Position numbers and translations under genes: made by a program. The notes beneath the pieces were generated by a model that did no database searches, was not told the DNA's origin, and worked only from the letters and a program-made list of their open reading frames with translations. DNA of 22,665 nt from a bacterium UBA4637 (GTDB taxonomy: Bacteria; Bacteroidota; Bacteroidia; Bacteroidales; Bacteroidaceae): assembly GCA_002405875.1 (NCBI GenBank), contig DHMR01000022.1:1-22665 (forward strand), in the 5' to 3' direction. Shown here one piece after another: positions 7,056 through 14,514 of the stretch. Positions within the stretch are counted from its first letter, which is position 1. Every line of letters begins with the position of its first letter.

Positions 7056-9614
7056 TTAGAACGACATGAGGAATCCCATTCTGACACCCCATTTACTAAC
7101 ATCCGCATGATCGAGGTAATTGAGACGGCGTACATAATCAATTCCAAAGAACTTGAAAATGTTGTGTACACCCACTGCAACCTCCCAATAAGGCGTCTTA
7201 CCGAACGTATAGGAGTTCGTAGGGAACTTGAAGAGGAGATTGTCTCCTGCATTCTGACTTGGATCATTCTTGTCGGTAAGTTGTCCCCATACACCTTTCA
7301 CGGCCACGTATTCACGCCACTTGAGTTTCTTGATGAGCGGGATACGGTTCAACAGCTTGCCATTCATATCCCAAGCCACAGACCAAAACACCTGTCGGTC
7401 GCTCAAGAACTCCCAGTCTTTCATCATACTGATGGTAGCTTCTTGTTCAAAGATAGACAGATTGACAGGTGGCTGAATGAGCATTGGAAACGGAACCTTG
7501 TTCCACTGTATCTTGCCCACCACATTGAAATCTATGTATCCAAAGCTACCGAGCCACTGACGTTTATAGAGACCCAGCGTGGTCAGATTGCTCTTATATT
7601 GTCCACCCATGAAGCCATCGAAGCCCATGGTATGGCTCAAAGAGAACTCTGGACTATCAAGGTTGATTGGCAGACGTTGCTGCTTGGTATTGACATAGGT
7701 CACACCTGGATTATAGTCAATACCCATGCTAGCCTCGGTAGTACGTATCTTTCCTACTTCCGTTCCGTCACTCACCTTGAAGTAATGCAAGTTGCCCACT
7801 GTACGATTACTTTGCCAACGCAAACTTGTATCAAAGCGGAAGCCCCAGTCTGTCTCATAAGTGAATCCCACTTTCTGGCGCTGGTAAAGATACATCTGGT
7901 CTTGCTTGGTCGCACGGATGGTCATGAAGAAGTTATCCTTGTTGTGCAAGAGGTTGTCGTCGGAAGGGGAAGTGATATCATGTCCCAACTCAACGGTAAA
8001 CTTACGCATCGGGAACTCAAACGGGCTATTTTTCTTCTTATTCAGGGAATAAGTGAAAATATGACCGTAATACCAATCATGGCTCTTCATACCGTAAGCA
8101 CCATATCCATCCCAGAAGAAATGCGGGTTGAGTGCCGCCATGGTACGTCCTGCCAAGCGCAAGCGCACACCATCCACAAAGTTTGTTGACAAGAATGTAT
8201 TCACAGGACCAAGATCAAAGATACTCCTTTTCTCCCCATTCTTATCCTTCTCATGAGCTACCTCCACATAGTTTTCCATCAAGGCTCTCACACAGAAGAT
8301 GATATACTTGAATCCCTTGGAATTCTCCATACGGTGGATAAAACTATCCATGGATGACTCGCTCTTGGTCAAGTCTACTTGTCGATACTTGTTCCAGTAA
8401 GCCTCGTCACGATTCATCGCATCCATATCGTGCCTTACCTTCGCCTTACCCTTGAAGAGCATTTTCGGCAATTCATCGAAAGCATAGTCGGTAAGACGCG
8501 TATTACGCACCACCAGCAAGTCTTGCAGCAACTTGTTGACATGCAACTCGGCAATCATATCATCCTTGGAGAGCACCCACTCCCCATTGTCTAGTTTTGT
8601 GTACTCCTGTTCGATCTTCATATCCTGCACCCAGTTCACGTCACTGTTGTGTGGCATATAAAGGTTACATTTCTTCACGTGCAAGGTACTGTCGGCAAGC
8701 ACATACAACTCTCCACGGAATCCGAAGTCCTGGGAATTGGCTGGAATGAATTGCAAATGATAGCAGAGGTCGCGCTCCACATACACGGTATCTTCCAAAT
8801 AGAAATGATAGAAAGATATGGCTGTACGGCCTATCGGCGATGGGAACGGATACTGCAACAGACGCACGTAGTCATCATAGATGTCCACATCCGTGAACAC
8901 TTCCTTAAGAGCTGTATTCAAGATTTCACCTGTCTGGATGACCTGGCCGATACCATTGCTCTGCTGACCCTTGATGATATCCTTCTCACTCTTAGGATTC
9001 TTACGATAGATATGCTGTGACACAGTCTCGTCGATGCTCACAGGTAATGTCAACTTACCATTATAAGGAGAAGTCTCAACCTGATCGAGCAAATACTGAC
9101 GCTTGCTGAAAAATTTACCCTCCAACTGGTTCTTGGACAAATCATTCAGAGAGAGAGTTATCTTCTGATACTTATCATACTGGTAATAGTCATGATTGGA
9201 GAGATCACTCTTCTTCTTGGCTGCAATGACTCGTCTCATCAACTCCACTGCAGGATTGTCCTTGCGAGAATACCTGCCTCGCTTCGACTTGACAACGACC
9301 TCGTTCAACTTACGAGAGTCATCCTTCAACTTCACCTCGATAAAATTGATCTTCTCATCGACCTTCACCGTCTGAGTCTTATAGCTCAGTGCTGAAACCG
9401 TGAGCATCCAACCCTCATGTTTCTCGATTGTAAACTTACCTTCGCTGTCACTCGAAACTGCAATCTGATGCCCCTTGTACTGCACACTGGCATAAGACAC
9501 AGGATAACCGTCCTCATCGATAACTCGACCAGACAATTTCTGCTGTGCCATCGCCTGAAGCGATGCCAAGAGCAACACAATACATACCAAATAAAATCTT
9601 CTAAAAATCTTCAT
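7056..9614 (-). CDS. DUF5686 family outer-membrane protein with carboxypeptidase-regulatory-like domain
   Basis: The 852-residue protein starts with a signal peptide (MKIFRRFYLVCIVLLLASLQ, then AMA) and has a CarboxypepD_reg-like domain at about residues 27-85 (LSGRVIDEDGYPVSYASVQY), as found at the N-terminus of many Bacteroidota outer-membrane proteins. The rest matches the large DUF5686 region, rich in alternating beta strands, and ends in phenylalanine (RMGFLMSF), as expected for an outer-membrane beta barrel. It lacks an obvious TonB-receptor plug, so it is not a SusC-like transporter. The function of DUF5686 proteins is not established. Its promoter lies just upstream and the LuxR-type regulator follows 15 bases downstream. 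AAGG lies a few bases before the ATG. Confidence 0.88.
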   Translation of the reverse strand: MKIFRRFYLVCIVLLLASLQAMAQQKLSGRVIDEDGYPVSYASVQYKGHQIAVSSDSEGKFTIEKHEGWMLTVSALSYKTQTVKVDEKINFIEVKLKDDSRKLNEVVVKSKRGRYSRKDNPAVELMRRVIAAKKKSDLSNHDYYQYDKYQKITLSLNDLSKNQLEGKFFSKRQYLLDQVETSPYNGKLTLPVSIDETVSQHIYRKNPKSEKDIIKGQQSNGIGQVIQTGEILNTALKEVFTDVDIYDDYVRLLQYPFPSPIGRTAISFYHFYLEDTVYVERDLCYHLQFIPANSQDFGFRGELYVLADSTLHVKKCNLYMPHNSDVNWVQDMKIEQEYTKLDNGEWVLSKDDMIAELHVNKLLQDLLVVRNTRLTDYAFDELPKMLFKGKAKVRHDMDAMNRDEAYWNKYRQVDLTKSESSMDSFIHRMENSKGFKYIIFCVRALMENYVEVAHEKDKNGEKRSIFDLGPVNTFLSTNFVDGVRLRLAGRTMAALNPHFFWDGYGAYGMKSHDWYYGHIFTYSLNKKKNSPFEFPMRKFTVELGHDITSPSDDNLLHNKDNFFMTIRATKQDQMYLYQRQKVGFTYETDWGFRFDTSLRWQSNRTVGNLHYFKVSDGTEVGKIRTTEASMGIDYNPGVTYVNTKQQRLPINLDSPEFSLSHTMGFDGFMGGQYKSNLTTLGLYKRQWLGSFGYIDFNVVGKIQWNKVPFPMLIQPPVNLSIFEQEATISMMKDWEFLSDRQVFWSVAWDMNGKLLNRIPLIKKLKWREYVAVKGVWGQLTDKNDPSQNAGDNLLFKFPTNSYTFGKTPYWEVAVGVHNIFKFFGIDYVRRLNYLDHADVSKWGVRMGFLMSF

Positions 9615-9634
9615 ACCTTATTTAAAATCGGGTG

Positions 9635-9642
9635 CAAAGTTA
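9635..9642 (-). promoter_or_regulatory. Promoter of the DUF5686-LuxR unit (-7 element)
   Basis: The minus strand reads TAACTTTG followed by CACCCGA, with a TTG 18 bases upstream of the -7 box. The predicted start near 9628 leaves a very short leader of about 14 bases before the ATG at 9614. Confidence 0.65.
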
Positions 9643-9743
9643 TAAATATTCTTCTAAAAACAACCGAAAACTATTTGTATATTTAAGTTTTTTATGAGAA
9701 ATACTTCATTTTTATATGAATTACGACAGATTCGCACCTTTCA

Positions 9744-10559
9744 TTATATCCCCAGATAGGCTTCCATGTCGGATAATTGACGCAAAATTCCGTCAGGTAC
9801 CTGCTCGTCATAAGGTTTTTCTTCCCATTGTAAACCTTTGAGCCACAACGTATGGCAACCAAGTTGGTGAGCTGGAACAATATCCTTGGTATAGGTGTCG
9901 CCAACGACCAAAACCTGAGAGGCAGGTAAATCTAATGCACATACGCCCAGCGCAAATATGGCCGGATTCGGTTTGCGAACACCGACCACTGCCGACTCGA
10001 TGATACGATTGAAATAGCCATCGATACCCGCATCCTTGAGCACCGTTCCAATATTGCCATAAAAATTGGAAACGAGTACCATCGGGAAGCTAGCTTGTTT
10101 CAAATGCTCCAGCACCTGCTTGTTTTCAGCCAAGAGATTGTTGGTCTCTTCATTGATAAAGCTTGCCATTTTTTCGGCATTTTCCTCCAAGTCTTCTTGG
10201 CTAAGCAAGAGTGGATGAAGCAGAAGAAATTGCTTCTCCGCATCATCTTTACCTGTTTTCAACAAAGATTTTCTTGAGAGAAATGCCAATTGAAGTCGAA
10301 TTTTTTCCCGTAGTACATCCAAGAAATGAGAATCAGGTGTTATGATGGGATTTACAGCCAAGGCTCGTTCCCCATAAACATACGCATCGCGGAAGGAAGC
10401 CTTGTCGATTGTCACACCCTCCTCCACATTTTCTTCCGAATCAACTCCAATACCGAAGTGGACATATCCCTTCCATAAGATTTCAGACCAATGGTCTCCA
10501 CGAGTATCGAGCGTGCCACCATAGTCAAAAATGATACCTTTTACATCCAGTTTTTTCAT
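9744..10559 (-). CDS. HAD-superfamily hydrolase (probable phosphatase)
   Basis: The start at 10559 (MKKLDVKGIIFDYGGTLDT) gives 271 residues; a frame from 10658 exists but would run deep into the upstream gene. The Rossmann-like HAD core is complete: motif I FDYGGT with nucleophile Asp12, motif II VSN, motif III lysine in RKPNP, and motif IV GDTYTKD. The second aspartate of the usual DxD motif I is glycine here (DxG), as in some HAD subfamilies, which may change the general acid/base step. A cap domain of about 100 residues sits after motif I. It is the last gene of the four-gene lipid-headgroup cluster, starting two bases after the flippase-like stop, so it may remove a phosphate from the lipid or its precursor (inference). 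The substrate is unknown. Confidence 0.88.
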   Translation of the reverse strand: MKKLDVKGIIFDYGGTLDTRGDHWSEILWKGYVHFGIGVDSEENVEEGVTIDKASFRDAYVYGERALAVNPIITPDSHFLDVLREKIRLQLAFLSRKSLLKTGKDDAEKQFLLLHPLLLSQEDLEENAEKMASFINEETNNLLAENKQVLEHLKQASFPMVLVSNFYGNIGTVLKDAGIDGYFNRIIESAVVGVRKPNPAIFALGVCALDLPASQVLVVGDTYTKDIVPAHQLGCHTLWLKGLQWEEKPYDEQVPDGILRQLSDMEAYLGI

Positions 10560-10561
10560 AC

Positions 10562-11599
10562 CTATTTCATTTCTTTTTGCTGTTCCCCAAACTCCTGTTG
10601 CAACTGCTTCATGTCCTTGTTTCCTATCTTGATGAGCAAAATACCTACAGCGATCCAAAACAACTCACGAAGTCGAGTGATAAGACCGGTATAGACTCCA
10701 AGAGCTCCGGTCAAATGCAGGCCATCCACAGCTAAGGCTAGTCCGCCCTCACGAGCGCCCAATTGCATCGGCGAGAAGAATATCAAATTGCTGAAGAGAG
10801 AGGAGAAAGCCAAAATCAAGATGGAATCAAGCAAACTCACATCAGCGGCAAACGCTTTCAAAATCAGATAAATCTCAACACTCTGCAAAATTCGTGCGGA
10901 TACCTCAAACAGCAAAGAACAATAGAATGTGCTCTTATGCTGGCCATGCAACAAAGCAATCTGATCGTCAATTTGTTGCAAGGTATCTTTCTTCGACTCG
11001 GCAAATTTTCTTGCCCATCCCTTGACAAATGGGATATGCGCCAAGATCGCAATACCTTTCTGAGCCATACCTGTGCGATAACCACGCGAGAAGAAATAAA
11101 TGCCTAGCAAGCAAAAAGCTCCTATCACCGCAAGCATGATACCCATAGGCAATCCTATAGGATACATGGCTATGTAGAGAAATATTGACAAGAACCAAAA
11201 CCAGAAGTGAGAGAAGATGTGCATCATCACATAAAGTATTACCGAGGAAGTGGCCTTGCTCACACCAGTATAAGGCTTCAATTCCATGATACGGTAAGGC
11301 TCACCTCCCATCAGACCACAAGGAGTCGTATAGTTGAGTGCGAATCCGCTCACGGTCAGTTTATAGATACGCCAAAAAGACAAGCCTTTGACTTTCCCCT
11401 CGTCATTGATGATGAGATACCAAGAGAGTGTGTTGACCATATAAACGACAAGCCACAATCCCAAGATCAACGGGAAATAGATGCCCGCCCGCTTCAGGTA
11501 GCGCCAGATGTCGGTATAATCCATATCCATCGTGCAGAGCATGATGATGATGGCTATTATACCGAAAGCCATAAATAGGTTTCTATATTTACTTTTCAT
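10562..11599 (-). CDS. Flippase-like / lysylphosphatidylglycerol-synthase-type membrane protein (UPF0104 fold)
   Basis: This 345-residue integral membrane protein has about eight hydrophobic segments, starting at residue 8 (LFMAFGIIAIIIML). It carries the conserved features of the LPG_synthase_TM/AglD-like family: TTPCGLMGGEPYRIMEL in the first half and FSPMQLGAREGGLALAVDGL near the end. Family members lacking the synthase domain are thought to move lipid-linked molecules across the inner membrane, and this protein has only the membrane part. It lies 15 bases after the CDP-alcohol phosphatidyltransferase and two bases before the HAD gene, consistent with an operon in which it would flip the finished lipid. 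That role is inferred from context. Confidence 0.85.
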   Translation of the reverse strand: MKSKYRNLFMAFGIIAIIIMLCTMDMDYTDIWRYLKRAGIYFPLILGLWLVVYMVNTLSWYLIINDEGKVKGLSFWRIYKLTVSGFALNYTTPCGLMGGEPYRIMELKPYTGVSKATSSVILYVMMHIFSHFWFWFLSIFLYIAMYPIGLPMGIMLAVIGAFCLLGIYFFSRGYRTGMAQKGIAILAHIPFVKGWARKFAESKKDTLQQIDDQIALLHGQHKSTFYCSLLFEVSARILQSVEIYLILKAFAADVSLLDSILILAFSSLFSNLIFFSPMQLGAREGGLALAVDGLHLTGALGVYTGLITRLRELFWIAVGILLIKIGNKDMKQLQQEFGEQQKEMK

Positions 11600-11614
11600 A
11601 ATCGCTGGATTGGA

Positions 11615-12535
11615 TTACTTTTGATTATAGTCACCACGGAGCACCTTGGCATGAATCATCTTACAGAGACTCTCATGGCGCCAACGCATGTACATGAAAA
11701 TGCAAGAAAACACGATGATTTCCACGATAGGATAGAGAACTGGTTCACCCACGAGGATAGCAACGAAAAGCGTGATGCTACGCCAGTTGAACGTCAAGAT
11801 GTTGGCATATTTCATCAGCGGCAGACTGCCCTGGCGAAAATCCTGACGCAACTGCTCTGGCAACTGCTGAGGGTACTGCTTTCGCAGCAACTCTTTGAGC
11901 ATCTGAAACTGAGGAGTATCATTCTCCTGCCCCTTGGTATAGTTCTTATAGAAGAACTGGAAGAGTTTCTGCACGGGTTGCTTGCTCCAACTCATCTGCT
12001 TGTATTGCTCCACTTGCTTGCTGGCATCGTCGAGTTCACTACCTTCCTTGCCTTTGAGAAAGAAAAGGTGGATCTGACGGTAATAGTCAGCCAAACGACT
12101 CTGAGGTGAATGGCAAAGGAAACCGCTGACAATGCAAAGAAGCCAAATCTTCCAGCCCATCTCAGGAGTCAAACGAATGGCGATGGCCACATAGATAGAA
12201 ACAAACCAAAAGTCACCTGCGGCACCATCGAGAATACGGCCGAGGGCACTCTTCTGATTAGTCAGACGAGCCAACTGCCCATCACAACTGTCATACATAT
12301 TCGCCCAAATGAGCAATAATATTCCGATGACATTGATCTTCAAGTCATCGAAGCCAAAGCAAACACCAGCTCCCACCCCCAAGAAGATGGAGAGAATTGT
12401 CACCACGTTAGGAGTGACATGCAACATGCGGAAAAATCTCGCCCATTGATAGCCAATAGGACGATAGAAATAAATATCAATATGCTCCTCTGTATCCGCA
12501 GACTTCAGGGAAGCTTGAAATTCCTGATTTGCCAT
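11615..12535 (-). CDS. CDP-alcohol phosphatidyltransferase
   Basis: This 306-residue inner-membrane enzyme joins a phosphorylated alcohol to a lipid, or a lipid to an alcohol, with release of CMP. The CDP-alcohol signature is plain: D82-x2-D85-G86-x2-A89-R90-x8-G99-x3-D103. The fourth aspartate, normally three residues on, is replaced by Gly107 with Asp108 next to it, a one-residue shift. Hydrophobic segments flank the motif, and a polar insert of about 100 residues (roughly 150-250, Gln/Lys-rich) precedes the last membrane helices, making it longer than PgsA-type enzymes of about 200 residues. It lies 50 bases after the nucleotidyltransferase gene, which may supply its CDP-linked substrate. 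The gap holds a (TA)8 run ending just before the ribosome-binding region (GGGATAATG). Confidence 0.9.
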   Translation of the reverse strand: MANQEFQASLKSADTEEHIDIYFYRPIGYQWARFFRMLHVTPNVVTILSIFLGVGAGVCFGFDDLKINVIGILLLIWANMYDSCDGQLARLTNQKSALGRILDGAAGDFWFVSIYVAIAIRLTPEMGWKIWLLCIVSGFLCHSPQSRLADYYRQIHLFFLKGKEGSELDDASKQVEQYKQMSWSKQPVQKLFQFFYKNYTKGQENDTPQFQMLKELLRKQYPQQLPEQLRQDFRQGSLPLMKYANILTFNWRSITLFVAILVGEPVLYPIVEIIVFSCIFMYMRWRHESLCKMIHAKVLRGDYNQK

Positions 12536-12541
12536 TATCCC

Positions 12542-12557
12542 TATATATATATATATA
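12542..12557. repeat. (TA)8 dinucleotide repeat before the CDP-alcohol phosphatidyltransferase start
   Basis: Eight TA units sit immediately upstream of GGGATAATG on the minus strand, seven bases from the start codon. Such simple repeats can change length during replication, which here would alter translation-start or promoter spacing. Confidence 0.85.
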
Positions 12558-12585
12558 AATAATGTGTAATTATTCGAATAAATGA

Positions 12586-14226
12586 TTATAAGCCCATCTG
12601 ATGAAGAACACTCATGGCGATATAGAAAGCAGCCTCCTCACGACAAGGGGCGAAGCTAGGCCAGTCGTTGAAGTCAATAATCTTCACACTTCCGTCCTCC
12701 TGCACAACACAGTCGCCACCGTATACAGGTACCCCCAACATGGCAGCAGCATTGTCTGCCTCGTCTTTCAAGGCATCTGCATCAAAATGCAATCCTTGGG
12801 CATCACCATTGATAACCTCCAAGCCAAACTTGGAGCGATGACCACACTGGGATGGATAGAACCAATAGAAGAAGTCTGTGCCGCCGACACCATAGAATTT
12901 GACCAAATCGCCCTTCAAGTGCTCATTGACAACAACTGACATCACTCCGCGTTTCCAAAAGTCCGCCAAGCATTCCTCTGCTTGTTGTTCCGTCTGCACA
13001 TAACAAGTATCCTCCTTCTGTTGAGCACAACCATCACCACGTTTCAGCCAACAAGGATAGTGGATATCTTTCACCATCCCGCCATTGCGACCAATGATAC
13101 GGCTCTCCGGACAAGCGATGCCACCCTGGATAAACTTCTCGGTCATGATGCGACGGATGCAACGATTTACGCCCAAGCTTGAATTGACCACGGCAATGCC
13201 ATGTTCCTCAATTCTCCCTAGGACATCCAAGGCATCCTTACTTCGAGCCATGCTAAAGAAAGCATCCACGTAAGAAGCCATGTTGCAACGGGGATAGCCA
13301 CCAGCAGCCTCAACCTCAGCCGCTTTCTTACAAAAATCTTTTTCCGAAAGCAACTCCACCTCAGCACCCAAGGTCTGCAAGTTCATTTTGACAGCATCCA
13401 TGATGGCTGCGTCATTGTCTACACAGTTGGGAGAGTACTCATTGCCACGGCAAACCCCCACTAGTTTTTTCCCTTCCAATGGACGCAAGAAAGCTTCCGC
13501 CTTAGCGATATCTTCCTTATGGTCCACATCCAGAATTTTATTGATGGGATAAGCTTCGAGTTTCAAGCCTTCAGCCACCAGTTGACGTTGGAAATTACGC
13601 ATACGGCTCATTCCCTGCTCCATGCAGTGGTCAAGGACATCGAGCGCCTTGTCACCCAGGCAATAAATTCCGCCAGAAACCAGATGGTCATCGCCTTCCT
13701 GGTGATCATGGAAGCCCGTGATGCGAGGTTTGCGATGGGAGCCTTGAGCATCAAACAATCCCTGTCCCTTCTCTTGCTTGGGTTCCTCGACCGCTACCCA
13801 CAAAGGTTTTTCGTCATCCACATAAGGAGTGACAGCCATACAGCCATCCACATCCTTAGTCTTCATAAAATGACGAATGTATTTCTTGAACTCTTCCTCT
13901 CGGAAGATGGTATCAACCGTAGTCAAGCAAAAGCGTTCACCTCTCAAGTAAGGTGACAACGCATGAAGGCTGTGCATAGAACTTGGCGTTGTTTTCACGA
14001 CCAAGCGAAGAGGCACAGGCAAAGTCAAAGCTTGAAGATGCTCACGCACCGCCGTGCTCCATTCATTGACAATAACTACGATTTCGGTGGCTCCGCATTC
14101 CACAAAGATACGCAAAAGGCGTTCTATCATCGGCTCACCACAAACAGGGACCAAAGGCTTTGGCTGTGAGACGCCCTCTTGCGCCAAGCGACTGCCCTCT
14201 CCTGCTGCTATAACTGCAAATCTCAT
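12586..14226 (-). CDS. Nucleotidyltransferase fused to an ATP-grasp-like domain
   Basis: The 546-residue protein has two parts. Residues 1 to about 240 are an NTP-transferase (sugar-phosphate nucleotidyltransferase/IPCT-like) domain with AAGEGSRL, Lys23 in QPKPLVPV and metal-binding Asp105 in LTTVDTIF. From about 248 a second unit begins (LVGVCRGNEYSPN) that looks like an ATP-grasp enzyme: CWLKRGDG at about 388-395, VVVNEHLKGDLVKFYGV, and the terminal GGDCVVQEDGSVKIIDFNDW, whose acidic/Asn residues are typical of the metal site. The first half would make a CDP- or other NDP-linked headgroup; the second may phosphorylate or ligate the precursor. ATP-grasp includes inositol-phosphate kinases, but substrate is not readable. 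It is the first gene of the four-gene cluster, ahead of the CDP-alcohol phosphatidyltransferase. Domain calls are by pattern; the fusion is seen directly in one open frame. Confidence 0.82.
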   Translation of the reverse strand: MRFAVIAAGEGSRLAQEGVSQPKPLVPVCGEPMIERLLRIFVECGATEIVVIVNEWSTAVREHLQALTLPVPLRLVVKTTPSSMHSLHALSPYLRGERFCLTTVDTIFREEEFKKYIRHFMKTKDVDGCMAVTPYVDDEKPLWVAVEEPKQEKGQGLFDAQGSHRKPRITGFHDHQEGDDHLVSGGIYCLGDKALDVLDHCMEQGMSRMRNFQRQLVAEGLKLEAYPINKILDVDHKEDIAKAEAFLRPLEGKKLVGVCRGNEYSPNCVDNDAAIMDAVKMNLQTLGAEVELLSEKDFCKKAAEVEAAGGYPRCNMASYVDAFFSMARSKDALDVLGRIEEHGIAVVNSSLGVNRCIRRIMTEKFIQGGIACPESRIIGRNGGMVKDIHYPCWLKRGDGCAQQKEDTCYVQTEQQAEECLADFWKRGVMSVVVNEHLKGDLVKFYGVGGTDFFYWFYPSQCGHRSKFGLEVINGDAQGLHFDADALKDEADNAAAMLGVPVYGGDCVVQEDGSVKIIDFNDWPSFAPCREEAAFYIAMSVLHQMGL

Positions 14227-14297
14227 GATTTTTCTTTTATTTTTGTTGCAACTATCATTATTCTACATTCCAAACAAGCCATTTCTCCACACTTCAT
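14223..14297 (-). CDS. Possible 24-residue upstream peptide overlapping the nucleotidyltransferase start
   Basis: Within the predicted leader (start near 14316) an ATG at 14297 opens a frame of 24 codons beginning MKCGEMACLEC. Its TGA overlaps the main gene's ATG as ATGA, the usual arrangement of translational coupling. Three of the first eleven residues are cysteine. It may be chance, as no strong ribosome-binding site was seen. Confidence 0.2.
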   Translation of the reverse strand: MKCGEMACLECRIMIVATKIKEKS

Positions 14298-14322
14298 GGT
14301 GGGCAAAAGGCTTAGCAGCGTG

Positions 14323-14330
14323 CAAAGTTA
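14323..14330 (-). promoter_or_regulatory. Promoter of the lipid-headgroup cluster (-7 element)
   Basis: The minus strand reads TAACTTTG followed by CACG. It would start transcription near 14316, leaving a leader of about 90 bases, longer than that of most promoters in this window. No good -33 TTTG is visible. Confidence 0.55.
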
Positions 14331-14477
14331 CGACTTTTCTTCGGATTAACCTATTTTTTAATCATAAAAAACGGAAAAAGTCAAAATAGTTTCCCAAAAA
14401 TGTCTTATCCATTAAAAAAATCACGCTCTTTTTCTAAAAAAGGAGAGCAAATACCCACTTAATCAAAAAAAAGTTGC

Positions 14478-14485
14478 TAACTTTG
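14478..14485 (+). promoter_or_regulatory. Promoter of the AspT/YidE-type transporter gene (-7 element)
   Basis: TAACTTTG followed by CACCCGAAA fits the Bacteroidota -7 consensus and gives a leader of about 23 bases before the ATG at 14515. No clear -33 TTTG is visible. Confidence 0.6.
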
Positions 14486-14514
14486 CACCCGAAATTGCAA
14501 AATTACATGTAGTT

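Larger units (their letters stand above)
14227..14514. other. Divergent intergenic region (288 bases) between the lipid cluster and the transporters
   Basis: It contains a promoter for each direction (14323-14330 minus, 14478-14485 plus), the long leader with its possible upstream peptide, and an AT-rich centre. A dyad at 14425-14448 (GCTCT facing AGAGC across a T-run/A-run) lies about 30 bases upstream of the plus-strand promoter; it may be a regulator site or weak hairpin. Confidence 0.5.

Noticed and set aside
6462..8189. A 575-codon plus-strand open frame opposite the LuxR-type regulator and DUF5686 genes
   Set aside because: It is fully antisense to two genes with clear domains, has no recognisable domain of its own, and its residues mirror the complement of the real coding sequence.
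7056..9614. DUF5686 protein as a SusC/TonB-dependent receptor
   Set aside because: The carboxypeptidase-regulatory domain is shared with SusC proteins, but no TonB plug was seen, the length is shorter, and no SusD partner is adjacent.
9643..9743. Weak hairpin after the HAD gene as a terminator
   Set aside because: Only about five base pairs can form and there is no T-run in the right place; transcription from the lipid cluster may continue into the DUF5686 gene.
10560..10658. N-terminal extension of the HAD protein by 33 residues
   Set aside because: It overlaps the end of the flippase-like gene, has no HAD-like sequence, and a start at 10559 two bases after the previous stop fits an operon.
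14425..14448. Dyad GCTCT...AGAGC as a terminator
   Set aside because: It lies between two divergent promoters, so no transcript is expected to end there, and its centre is only T-run/A-run pairing.
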